In this document: piece by piece, positions 14,204 to 21,901 of the stretch | Numbering within the stretch: position 1 is the first letter of the stretch | Layout: each line of letters begins with the position of its first letter | Assembly: GCA_964650405.1 (NCBI GenBank) | Contig: CAZYTO010000043.1 | Location: forward strand, 1 to 25,582 | Direction: 5' to 3' | Length of the DNA stretch: 25,582 nt | From: CAZYTO01 sp964650405 | GTDB taxonomy: Bacteria > Acidobacteriota > Thermoanaerobaculia > Gp7-AA8 | Notes under the pieces: generated by a model | The model's input: the letters and a program-made list of their open reading frames with translations, nothing else | Database searches by the model: none | Told to the model about the DNA's origin: nothing | Translations under genes and position numbers: made by a program

Positions 14204-14244
14204 CGACGGAGAGGGTGGGAAGCCGGCATGTAGTGAGGAAAACG

Positions 14245-14280
14245 CCCGCGAGCTCGACGCCACCACCAGCGGTTATGGCG
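14245..14280 (+). pseudogene. 3' remnant of the HTH/RHH-like gene family
   Basis: CCCGCGAGCTCGACGCCA is identical to the intact gene near 11938, followed by an identical CCAGCGG after three changes. In the intact gene this encodes RELDAIAS. It is probably the missing end of the broken copy at 12940-13245, now about 1 kb away. Confidence 0.5.
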
Positions 14281-14353
14281 ACACGTGTCTTGGGTTGGTG
14301 CGTGCCACTCCCCGCTCACGGCAGCAACGTTGAACATCGAGTATCCACCCCTG

Positions 14354-14370
14354 ACCCGGGGTAGCCGGGT
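14354..14370 (+). terminator. Short hairpin between the barrel gene and the Schlafen-like gene
   Basis: ACCCGG and CCGGGT pair around a five-base loop, 13 bases before the GTG of the next gene. There is no T-run. It may be a weak transcript end for the barrel gene or structure near the next gene's ribosome-binding site. Confidence 0.3.
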
Positions 14371-14382
14371 TAGGATGACGAG

Positions 14383-15807
14383 GTGGTTACGTTGGAGGAA
14401 ATCTCTCCCGAACAGCGCGATCTCACGCTGGCGTTGCCGGAGGGGCATTTCTACGATCTGAAGTCGAAGGACATCGCCCCGGGGAAGCTCACCAGGACGA
14501 TCTCGGGACTTGCGAATGCTGCCGGCGGTGAGCTGTACGTCGGGATCGACGAGCGGACCGGCCCAGGCGGCGCGAAGATACGGACGTGGCGAGGATTCAC
14601 CGATCCCGAAGAGGCGAACGGGCACCCTCAAGCGTTCGAGCATGTCTCGCCGTTCGGAACGTACGTGCGTCCGACGTTTCTCCGCAGTCCGAATGACAGC
14701 GGCCTCATTCTGCAGCTCGAAGTTCTGAAGACGAGGGAGATCATCAAAGCCACGGACGGTGTGGTCTACGTCCGCAGGGGCGCCCAGAACCTGCCGCAAT
14801 CGACCGACGAGCAATTGGCACGCCTTCGTCTCGATAAGGGAATCACGTCGTTCGAAACGGAAACGGTGAGCGTTGACGCTCGCACAGTCAGCAACTCGAC
14901 GGTCGTACTCGACTTCGTGCTCAACGTGGTGCCCACCGCCGAACCCGAGCCGTGGCTTCGAAAACAGTTTCTGCTCATCGGCGACAAGCCGACGGTGGCC
15001 GCGGTGCTGCTCTTTGCCGAGCTTCCGCAGGCGGCCCTGCCAAAGCGGTGCGGCATCAAGATCCTGCGATATGGAACCACGGAGCTCACCGGTTCGCGGG
15101 ACATCCTCGCCTTCGATCCTCTTACGGTGGAAGGCTGGCTGTATGAGCAGATTGCCGCCGCCGTCAAAGAGACCGTGCGCGTCGTCGAAGGTGTTCAGGT
15201 ACTCGGCCCGACCGGCCTGGAAAGCATCAAGTACCCATACGAAACATTGCACGAGATCATCACCAACGCCGTCTTGCACCGTGATTACAGCGTAGCCGCG
15301 GACATTCAGATCCGCGTGTTCGACAATCGAATCGAGGTCGAGAGCCCGGGACGGTTGCCTGGTCACATCACCACGCAAAACATCCTCACGGAACAGTTCG
15401 CGCGAAATGGCACGATCGTCAGGCTCATCAACAAGTTTCCTGATCCGCCGAACAAGGACGTCGGCGAGGGCTTGAACACTGCCTTCCAGGCCATGCGTGC
15501 CCTCCACCTCAAAAACCCGGTGATCGAAGAACGCGACAGCAGCGTCGTCGTTCAGATCCGTCACGAACGTCTCGCCTCGCCGGAAGAAGCGATCCTGACC
15601 TATCTCAAGACGCACGACGAGATCACGAATGCAGTGGCTCGCCAGATCACAGGCATCACCTCCGAGAACAAGGTCAAAGAGGTCTTCTACAGGCTTCGCG
15701 ATGCGGGGAAGCTCGAGCGGGTACCCGATCGCTTCGGCTCAGCGTCCGCCTGGCGCCGTATACAGCGAAACGGCAGGAACGGGTCCACCCGGAACGGCGG
15801 CCAGTAG
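14383..15807 (+). CDS. Schlafen/AlbA_2 domain putative transcriptional regulator with HATPase-like domain
   Basis: A 474-aa protein starting at GTG 14383 (AGGA about 8 bases upstream). Residues about 12-125 form an AlbA_2/Schlafen domain: EGHFYDLKSKDI, KLTRTISGLANAAGGELYVG (36-55), then VVYVRRGAQNLP. A middle portion (about 165-280) carries AVLLFAELPQAALPKRCGIK. Residues about 286-400 form an ATPase-like domain with ETLHEIITNAVLHRDYS (288-304), DNRIEVESPGRLPG and GTIVRLINKFPDPPNKDVGEGL, the HATPase_c_4 pattern. The C-terminus (about 415-460) has a winged-helix-like EEAILTYLKTHDEITNAVAR. This matches the family annotated as putative DNA-binding or RecG-related helicases; several members lie in defence islands. 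Binding of DNA/RNA and ATP is family knowledge. Confidence 0.88.
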   Translation: MVTLEEISPEQRDLTLALPEGHFYDLKSKDIAPGKLTRTISGLANAAGGELYVGIDERTGPGGAKIRTWRGFTDPEEANGHPQAFEHVSPFGTYVRPTFLRSPNDSGLILQLEVLKTREIIKATDGVVYVRRGAQNLPQSTDEQLARLRLDKGITSFETETVSVDARTVSNSTVVLDFVLNVVPTAEPEPWLRKQFLLIGDKPTVAAVLLFAELPQAALPKRCGIKILRYGTTELTGSRDILAFDPLTVEGWLYEQIAAAVKETVRVVEGVQVLGPTGLESIKYPYETLHEIITNAVLHRDYSVAADIQIRVFDNRIEVESPGRLPGHITTQNILTEQFARNGTIVRLINKFPDPPNKDVGEGLNTAFQAMRALHLKNPVIEERDSSVVVQIRHERLASPEEAILTYLKTHDEITNAVARQITGITSENKVKEVFYRLRDAGKLERVPDRFGSASAWRRIQRNGRNGSTRNGGQ

Positions 15808-16131
15808 GCCTCATCGGATGGGCTCCCGGTGCAGCGTTCCGCATTGTCCGTCTTCGCGGCGACGGACCGCGCTTTCGCAGACGCGCCGTGGGAGAGCGTT
15901 TCGCCGGCGGCACTGCTCCGAGCCCTTCTGCGGCATCATGCAGCGCTGGCGGCGGCGATGGCCCGCTTCGGCCTCACGGCGGAGACGTTTTCGGAATAGT
16001 CGAGGCGGTCGCGAGATCGAGTGGCGACATTTCCTGACCGGCTCCTGCAACGGGCCTCGAGAGGCGCTACCCTGAACAAATCGGCAGCTCGTTCGTACTG
16101 CGTTCGACACACCGTCAGACGGAGATACTCT
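15808..16131. other. Intergenic region before the giant secreted protein
   Basis: Apart from the hairpin at 15846, it holds no convincing gene; the short open frames over it lack codon or domain support. Stretches near 15900-15990 are coding-like in composition (Arg/Ala-rich) but without a start. GGAG (16121-16124) is the ribosome-binding site of the next gene. Confidence 0.4.
15846..15867 (+). terminator. Hairpin downstream of the Schlafen-like gene
   Basis: GTCCGTC and GACGGAC pair perfectly around an eight-base loop, 38 bases after the stop codon. No T-run follows; it is a plausible transcript end. Confidence 0.4.
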
Positions 16132-19100
16132 ATGCGTTCTCGTACGATTCTTTCCGTTGCGCTCGCCGCAACGCTCTGCGGCGCGTTTTCCGCGCTGGGT
16201 GCCGTGACCGGCACGGTCATCAATTCCGACGGGGCTCCCGTGGCCGGGGCGAAGGTCTCGCTCTTCGTGCCGGAGACGCTGGCGGCCCGCCGGGTCCGGC
16301 TGTCGTCGAAAGACTTCGAGCGGAAGCCCCTGGCCACCGTGACCACCGGGCAGAACGGGGCGTTCTCGCTGGACTCGCCGAAAGGTGAGCCGCTGCTCGA
16401 CCTCAGCATCGTGGCGGCCGGGTTCGCGCCGGGCGGTACGCGCGTCGTGCCCGATGAGGATATCGGCGCACAGGCCCTGATCACGGCGCCGCCGAAGAGC
16501 GGCACGATCTCGGCCAACGGCAAGCCGCTGGCCGGGGCCACGGTCATCTGGATCGGCAACGAAACGGAGCTGCCACTGGTCACCGACGCGAACGGCAAGT
16601 ACAGCGTTCCCGAGCCGGAGAAGTGGGCCAGCCTGCTGGTGGTGATGCATCCGGACTACGCCCCCATCGAAGACCTCGTGGTGGCCATCCTGGGCAAGAA
16701 GCCGCTCGACCGGACCCTGACGGCGGGTACCGTGATCAAGGGACGGGTGCTGTCGGCCGACGGCACGACGCCCGTGGCCAACGCCGCAGTGATCCTCGAC
16801 AACTGGCCGGTGGCCACGAGCGGCGCGGACGGGTCGTTCACGGTCCCGCACGCGAAGAAGGAGTGGGAGGACCTGTCCGCCATCTCGGGCGACCGCGCCA
16901 CCTCTCACGCCCATGCCACGACGGATGTGAACCTGAAGCTGGCCAGGGCGGCCTCGATCTCCGGCGTGGTGCGTGACGCCGTGACGCAGCAGCCGGTGGC
17001 CGGTGTGGAGCTGCGCCTGGCCGCGCCCGGGCCGCGGAGCATTGCCTCCCATACCGTCTTCACCGACGCGAAGGGCAACTACTCGTTCGCCAGCATCCCG
17101 GCCGGGATCTACCTGCTCAACGCCAACCGCCCCGGCTTCTCGACGCTGCCCCTGAACGTGGCGCCGAAGGCCGGGCAGGCGCTGCAGAAGAACGTCTACC
17201 TCAACGAGCGCGGCCGCATGACGGGCACGGTGCTCGATGAGGACAAGCGGCCGGTGGCGGGGACGCACCTCCTGGCGCGCAACGGAGGCCGCGGCAACGG
17301 CATGATGGTGATAACGCGGGGCGGCCCGCCGCAGGCGGCGCTGGCCGCCACGGCGCCCGACGGGCGCTTCGTGCTCCGCAGCGTCGAGCCGAACCCCGAG
17401 GTGGTGATCGAGGCGACCAAACGCGGGATGCCGGGGGCGCATACGTCCCCGCTCAAGCTGGCCGCAGGGGAAAAGAAGACCGGCATCACCATCGTCATTC
17501 CGCGCGGCGTGGCGTTTTCCGGCAAGGTCACGGACGGCAGCGGCAGGGCCCTCTCCGGCGTGGCCGTGGAGGCCACGGAGGCGGAGAACGACGGCGGCCC
17601 GATGGGCGGCGGCGGGCGCCTGGTGCGGCGCATGGTGAACATCGCCCAGCGCGGCGGCACCACGGACGACCAGCTCGTCCGCACCGGCAGCGACGGCACG
17701 TTCTCGCTGAAGCTGAAGGCAGGAAAGTACGACGTGGGGTTCAAGCGCGAAGGCTTCGCCGCCAAGCTGCTGCGGGCCCAGGAAGTGGCCGGCGGCGGCA
17801 AGCCGGTGGAGGTGAAGCTCGATCCGGGCGTGGAGATCACCGGCCACGTCACCCGCGGCGGCATGCCGGTGGAAGGGGTGAACGTCACGGCCATCGGCGA
17901 GGAAGGGATCAACAACACGCAGACCATGCCGGACGGCACGTTCCGCATCAGCGACCTCAGCCCCGGCTCCTACATGGTCAGCATCAACAAGATGGAGTCG
18001 TTCATCCAGACCATGCGCAGCGTGACGGCGCCGGCGCAGAGCGTGAACGTGGAGCTGCCCTCGGGCGGGCGTATCTCCGGCCGGGTGCTGGACAAGACCT
18101 CGCACGAGCCGGTGACGTCGTTCCAGGCGGGCGTGACGATGTCGCGCAGCGGCGGCGGGATGATGATCATGACGCCGCCCATGACGCGGCAGTTCACCAG
18201 CGACGACGGCTCGTTCACGCTGGAGAACGTGCCGCCGGGCCAGACGCAGCTCGTGGTCAACGCGCCGGGCTATACGACGGGCCGGCTCTCCGGACTGACC
18301 ATCGAGGACGGAAAGGCACTGACCAACCTGGAAGTGGACCTGGACACGGGCGTGAAGCTCACCGGCCGGGTGACCGGCCCTGACGGCGCGCCGCTGTCCG
18401 GCGTCACCATCCGCGAGGACGATACGCCCGGCGCGGGCGGGCGCCTCAACCTGGCCATGGGCAACGGCGGAGCGCTGACCGATCCGAACGGCGAGTACAC
18501 CATCGACTCGCTCGAGCCGGGTGAGAAGACGTTCTCGTTCAACCGCAACGGCTACCTCGGCGACTCGAAGACGATCAACCTCTCCGGCAGGGAGAACCGG
18601 CTGGATGTGCAGCTCTCCAGCGGCCAGCCGGCCATCGGCCAGGTGGTCTCCGACGCGGGCGGGCCGGTCGCCGACGCCACGGTCTCGGCCATGAGCGCGG
18701 CGGAAGGCTTCGGCCAGCGCACGGCACGTACCGATGCCAGCGGCGGCTTCCAGTTCGACGGCCTCGCGCCGGGCCACTACACGTTCACGGCCACGAAGAA
18801 CGGCTTCGCCCAGGGCGTGATCCGCGACTTCGACATTTCCTCCGGCGCTCCCGTGCGCATCGTCATGGCCGCGGGCGGCATCATCACCGGCCACGTCACC
18901 GGACTCTCCGGCCAGGATCTCTCCACGGCCACGGTGCTGGCCAGCGGCCCGAACGGCAATGCCTCGGCCCCGGTGGACAACTCAGGCAATTACCGCATCG
19001 AAGGCTCGCCGCTGGGCACGGTGCACCTCTCGGCCCGTACCGGCCAGGTGTTCGGCGGCACGGCCAAGTCGTCGTCCGTGAAGACGATCCAGGTGGACGC

Positions 19101-20148
19101 CGGCTCCTCGGTGACGGCCGACCTGGAGTTCAAGACCGGTACGGTCATCTCAGGCCGCGTGACCCGCGCCGGCCAGCCGCTGGCGAATGCGAACGTGGTC
19201 TTCATCGGCCGCAGCAGCGGTGTGATGACGCGCAACAGTGTGTCGACGGACAGCTCCGGCTCCTACTCGATCGACAGTGTGGAGGACGGGAGCTATACGG
19301 TGCAGGTGACCGACTCGGAGATCACGCCGTACACCACGCCGTACAAGGTCTCCGGCTCGGCGACGTTCGACATCAACATCGTGGCCTCGGCCGTCCGCGG
19401 CCGCGTGACCAATACGGACGGCGAGCCGGTCAACGACGCCATGGTGCAGATCACGGGCAAGGGGACGGACGGGATGTTCGCCAACCGCACGGCGTCGACG
19501 GACAGCAACGGCAATTTCTCGATGTCGTCGGTGGCGCCCGGGTCGTACACGGCCTCGGTCCAGAAGACGGGCTACGGCAACGACCCGCATGACATCACGG
19601 TGTCGACGAGCGACGTGGAGGTGGAGTTCAAGGTCGCGAAGAGCGACGGGGTGACGCTGCGGGTGGTCGACGCGCGCGATCAGCGGATGCTGGCGGCATT
19701 CGCCCAGGCCTACGATTCCGCCGGCCGCGAGGTCGATCCCAACCTCTTCCGCGGCTTCGGATCGCCCGCACCCATCACGCTGGCCGTATCACCGGGCGCC
19801 TACCGCGTCATCGTCAGCGCCATCGGCTACGCCACGCAGACGGTGAGCGTCAATGCGCCCAGCCCCGGGCCGGTGGTCGTACCGCTGACACCGGGAGGCA
19901 CGCTGCTGATTCACACCAAGACGTCCGGCCTTACCGGACGGCTCATGGACAGCACCGGGCACCTGTACCTGATCAGCCTGCGCGGCTTCCCGCAGGGGGG
20001 GTTCGCGCTCGATACGACCGCGACCGGGACGACGGTGAACAACGTGGCCGGAGGGACCTACACGCTGCAGGTGATGAACGGAACGGCAGTGGTCAACACG
20101 ACGCCGGTGACGGTGGTGGAAGGGCAGCAGACGGAGGTCACGATCTAG
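16132..20148 (+). CDS. Giant secreted protein of repeated carboxypeptidase-regulatory-like beta modules
   Basis: A 1338-aa protein starting at ATG 16132 (GGAG upstream) with a signal peptide (MRSRTILSVALAATLCGAFS). The rest is about 13-14 tandem beta-sandwich modules of some 85-100 residues. Each begins like ITGHVTRGGMPVEGVNV or ISGRVTRAGQPLANANV, has a central TDxxGxF strand, and ends like LxPGxYxVxxxxxGF. This is the CarboxypepD_reg-like/Cna_B-like pattern. Gly-rich inserts occur in some modules, for example around 395-405 and 500-510. No catalytic peptidase domain or membrane anchor is present, so it is probably an extracellular or cell-surface adhesion/structural protein. Such proteins are abundant in Acidobacteriota. 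Module boundaries are approximate. A minus-strand frame of 1027 codons opposite it is a composition artefact. Confidence 0.9.
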   Translation: MRSRTILSVALAATLCGAFSALGAVTGTVINSDGAPVAGAKVSLFVPETLAARRVRLSSKDFERKPLATVTTGQNGAFSLDSPKGEPLLDLSIVAAGFAPGGTRVVPDEDIGAQALITAPPKSGTISANGKPLAGATVIWIGNETELPLVTDANGKYSVPEPEKWASLLVVMHPDYAPIEDLVVAILGKKPLDRTLTAGTVIKGRVLSADGTTPVANAAVILDNWPVATSGADGSFTVPHAKKEWEDLSAISGDRATSHAHATTDVNLKLARAASISGVVRDAVTQQPVAGVELRLAAPGPRSIASHTVFTDAKGNYSFASIPAGIYLLNANRPGFSTLPLNVAPKAGQALQKNVYLNERGRMTGTVLDEDKRPVAGTHLLARNGGRGNGMMVITRGGPPQAALAATAPDGRFVLRSVEPNPEVVIEATKRGMPGAHTSPLKLAAGEKKTGITIVIPRGVAFSGKVTDGSGRALSGVAVEATEAENDGGPMGGGGRLVRRMVNIAQRGGTTDDQLVRTGSDGTFSLKLKAGKYDVGFKREGFAAKLLRAQEVAGGGKPVEVKLDPGVEITGHVTRGGMPVEGVNVTAIGEEGINNTQTMPDGTFRISDLSPGSYMVSINKMESFIQTMRSVTAPAQSVNVELPSGGRISGRVLDKTSHEPVTSFQAGVTMSRSGGGMMIMTPPMTRQFTSDDGSFTLENVPPGQTQLVVNAPGYTTGRLSGLTIEDGKALTNLEVDLDTGVKLTGRVTGPDGAPLSGVTIREDDTPGAGGRLNLAMGNGGALTDPNGEYTIDSLEPGEKTFSFNRNGYLGDSKTINLSGRENRLDVQLSSGQPAIGQVVSDAGGPVADATVSAMSAAEGFGQRTARTDASGGFQFDGLAPGHYTFTATKNGFAQGVIRDFDISSGAPVRIVMAAGGIITGHVTGLSGQDLSTATVLASGPNGNASAPVDNSGNYRIEGSPLGTVHLSARTGQVFGGTAKSSSVKTIQVDAGSSVTADLEFKTGTVISGRVTRAGQPLANANVVFIGRSSGVMTRNSVSTDSSGSYSIDSVEDGSYTVQVTDSEITPYTTPYKVSGSATFDINIVASAVRGRVTNTDGEPVNDAMVQITGKGTDGMFANRTASTDSNGNFSMSSVAPGSYTASVQKTGYGNDPHDITVSTSDVEVEFKVAKSDGVTLRVVDARDQRMLAAFAQAYDSAGREVDPNLFRGFGSPAPITLAVSPGAYRVIVSAIGYATQTVSVNAPSPGPVVVPLTPGGTLLIHTKTSGLTGRLMDSTGHLYLISLRGFPQGGFALDTTATGTTVNNVAGGTYTLQVMNGTAVVNTTPVTVVEGQQTEVTI

Positions 20149-20206
20149 GCGGCGGCCGGCTCACACCTAACGTTGGTTCCGCGCTGAATGAACGCTGGAC
20201 GGGTAA

Positions 20207-20330
20207 ACGTGCTGCCGGGGAGCCCCTCACCCCGGCCACTCCGCTGAGTGCGCTGAAGTCGATTCACGGTGTGGCGGATTGCGCTCCGTGGCCGACCCTC
20301 TCCCACGGGGAGAGGGTGGCTTTCCGGCTC
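20207..20330 (+). repeat. ~115-bp interspersed repeat, copy 3
   Basis: It carries CGGGGAGCCCCTCACCCCGG, a variable middle, GGATTGCGCTCCGTGGCC and CCCTCTCCCACGGGGAGAGGG. It lies in the 415-base gap between the giant protein and the small Ig-like protein. Nothing else recognisable is in that gap. Confidence 0.8.
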
Positions 20331-20563
20331 GCGGGGGTCAATCAGCGGGACGAGGCGTAGGGCGCGACTGCGTCGCGCCGAACCCCCGGTTGCCGACCGC
20401 CCACCCAGGAAGATTCCGCACGATACGGGAGGGGCCCCTGTTCTGGATCGTGCCGAAGCCGCGCCGCACAAGAAACCTCGTTCTTACCTTCCTGCTTGCT
20501 GTCGCATCGCGTCCCGGCGATTCTCAGATGGAAGTAAGCGGTCAGGGCATTCCGACGGCGGCG

Positions 20564-20890
20564 TCAGGGATTGACGGTGATGTAGTAGCAGCGGGTGACG
20601 TGACAGCCGACGGAGTCGGTGACGGTGACGCAGATGATCGACTGGCCGGAGGTGGTCGGGGTGCCGGAGATGGTGCCTCCGGCGCTCAGGGTCAGGCCCG
20701 GCGGCATCGTGCCGGAGAAGAGAGAGAAGGTGTAGGGCGGGGTCCCGCAACAGGGAGTAAACGTGAAGCTCGCGGGCACGCCGACCTGGAAGACGGGGAT
20801 GAACTCGTCGAGGATGTCGATGTTGCAGACGGCGTAGGCGATGGGAGAGAGGGAGAGAAGAAGAATACCGAGGAGAGCGACTTTTTTCAC
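20564..20890 (-). CDS. Small secreted protein with putative Ig-like (He_PIG) domain
   Basis: A 108-aa precursor. GTG 20890 is chosen because AAGGAG stands six bases upstream and a classic signal peptide follows (KKVALLGILLLSLSPIAYA). In-frame ATG 20908 and 20941 lie upstream without support. The mature part is one Ig-like module with the He_PIG signature: PPYTFSLFSGTMPPGLTLS then GGTISGTPTTSGQSI. It contains six cysteines (including CC and two single Cys near the end), which could form disulfides outside the cytoplasm. It is probably a small binding or structural domain; the partner is unknown. It stands alone, between repeats. Confidence 0.8.
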   Translation of the reverse strand: MKKVALLGILLLSLSPIAYAVCNIDILDEFIPVFQVGVPASFTFTPCCGTPPYTFSLFSGTMPPGLTLSAGGTISGTPTTSGQSIICVTVTDSVGCHVTRCYYITVNP

Positions 20891-21034
20891 AGGAGTCTCC
20901 TTATCCATGCGACGGAGGCCGCCGGGACGCGAGCCCCGCATCCGTCCATCCGCCGGTTGGGATCTCGGCAGATGGATATGTGCGGATGGACGTCAGTATC
21001 GTGCCGCCGGGAGACGGCGGCTAGTGACGTTTTC

Positions 21035-21082
21035 GGACTCGCTTATTCGCTTATTCGCTTAACGGCTTAGTCGCTTGGTCGT
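21035..21082 (-). repeat. Octamer array, inverted arm (TTATTCGC units)
   Basis: About six units of the TTATTCGC, TTAACGGC, TTAGTCGC, TTGGTCGT type lie in opposite orientation to the array at 21138. The two arms can pair into a long imperfect hairpin. A separate GCCGCCG/CGGCGGC hairpin at 21003-21021 precedes it. Confidence 0.75.
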
Positions 21083-21137
21083 GCATCGGCTGGGGTCGCT
21101 TGCGGCGCGGGGGTGCAAGCAGACCGCGGCCGCTCTC

Positions 21138-21217
21138 GCGAATCAGCGAATCAGCGATTAAGCGACTATGCGAATAAGCGAATAAGCGAATAAGCGAATA
21201 AGCGATTAAGCGATTAG
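21138..21217 (+). repeat. Octamer array, ten units (GCGAATAA consensus)
   Basis: Ten exact 8-bp steps: GCGAATCA twice, GCGATTAA, GCGACTAT, GCGAATAA four times, GCGATTAA and GCGATTAG. It starts nine bases downstream of the stop of the minus-strand gene at 21226, as at 1096. It may act as a transcript-end structure together with the inverted arm. Confidence 0.9.
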
Positions 21218-21225
21218 CGGCCGCC

Positions 21226-21831
21226 CTACTCCTCGTCATGCTCGTCGATGGGGGGCGGCTCGGGGATCTCGGCCACGACCTCGAGGGAGACGCGCTCGGG
21301 GCGGGGGGCGCCGGGGAAGCCGGTGGTCTTGCGGTATTTCTCGAGGCGCTTGAAGAGGTGGTGGAGGTCGTAGGTCAGGCGCATCACGGTGCGGCGGAGC
21401 TTGTACTTGACGCGCTTGAAGGCCTCGAGGTCGTCGCCGCGCAGGGTGGGGAAGAAGGCCTGGATCTCGGCGATGCGCTTGCGCACCTTTTCCAGGTCCT
21501 TGTCGTGAACGTTGAGCACGACTTCCTCGGAGCCGAGGAGCATGGGCTCGATGCCGCTCATCTGGTCGTCGAACCACTTCCAGAGCTGGATGAGGTCGAT
21601 GCGCCGGCCCTTGGAGAGGAGGCGGGTCTCCAGCAGGTCCTGGCGGAAGTAGCCGAGGAGCCTGCGGTCGTCGGTGCGGTTGAATTCCTCGTCGGAGAGG
21701 TTGCGGATGTTCCACACCGCGTAGCGGATGATGTCATTGCGCGTGCTGCGCAGTTGCCGGATCGTCTCTTCGAGAACTTTCGGGGGCACCTGCGCGAGCG
21801 TCTGCGCCTCGGGCAGGACTCGGTCGGACAT
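21226..21831 (-). CDS. Unknown 201-aa cytoplasmic protein, predicted helical/coiled-coil
   Basis: I do not recognise this protein. ATG 21831 is preferred; ATG 21891 would add 20 low-complexity residues, and neither has a clear ribosome-binding site. It is charged and helical: VLEETIRQLRSTRNDIIRYA (about 19-38), DLLETRLLSKGRRIDLIQLW and KDLEKVRKRIAEIQAFFPTL are likely helices or coiled coils. Another is KRVKYKLRRTVMRLTYDLHH. The C-terminus is acidic (IDEHDEE). No signal peptide or TM is seen. It lies 70 bases downstream of the M36 peptidase gene on the same strand, so it may share its transcript, but no functional link is evident. Confidence 0.72.
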   Translation of the reverse strand: MSDRVLPEAQTLAQVPPKVLEETIRQLRSTRNDIIRYAVWNIRNLSDEEFNRTDDRRLLGYFRQDLLETRLLSKGRRIDLIQLWKWFDDQMSGIEPMLLGSEEVVLNVHDKDLEKVRKRIAEIQAFFPTLRGDDLEAFKRVKYKLRRTVMRLTYDLHHLFKRLEKYRKTTGFPGAPRPERVSLEVVAEIPEPPPIDEHDEE

Positions 21832-21901
21832 GGCCGGCGAAGGATACGGATTCCGGCCGCCCCTGGCAAATGACGAGTTATCGTGATTCATTCACGACTC
21901 A

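Noticed and set aside
14173..15615. A 480-codon minus-strand frame opposite the Schlafen-like gene
   Set aside because: No domain or ribosome-binding site; a shadow of a well-supported gene.
15811..18894. A 1027-codon open frame on the minus strand opposite the giant secreted protein
   Set aside because: Arg/His/Gly/Val-rich translation without domains, exactly opposite a gene with clear repeated modules; expected from high GC and repeat structure.
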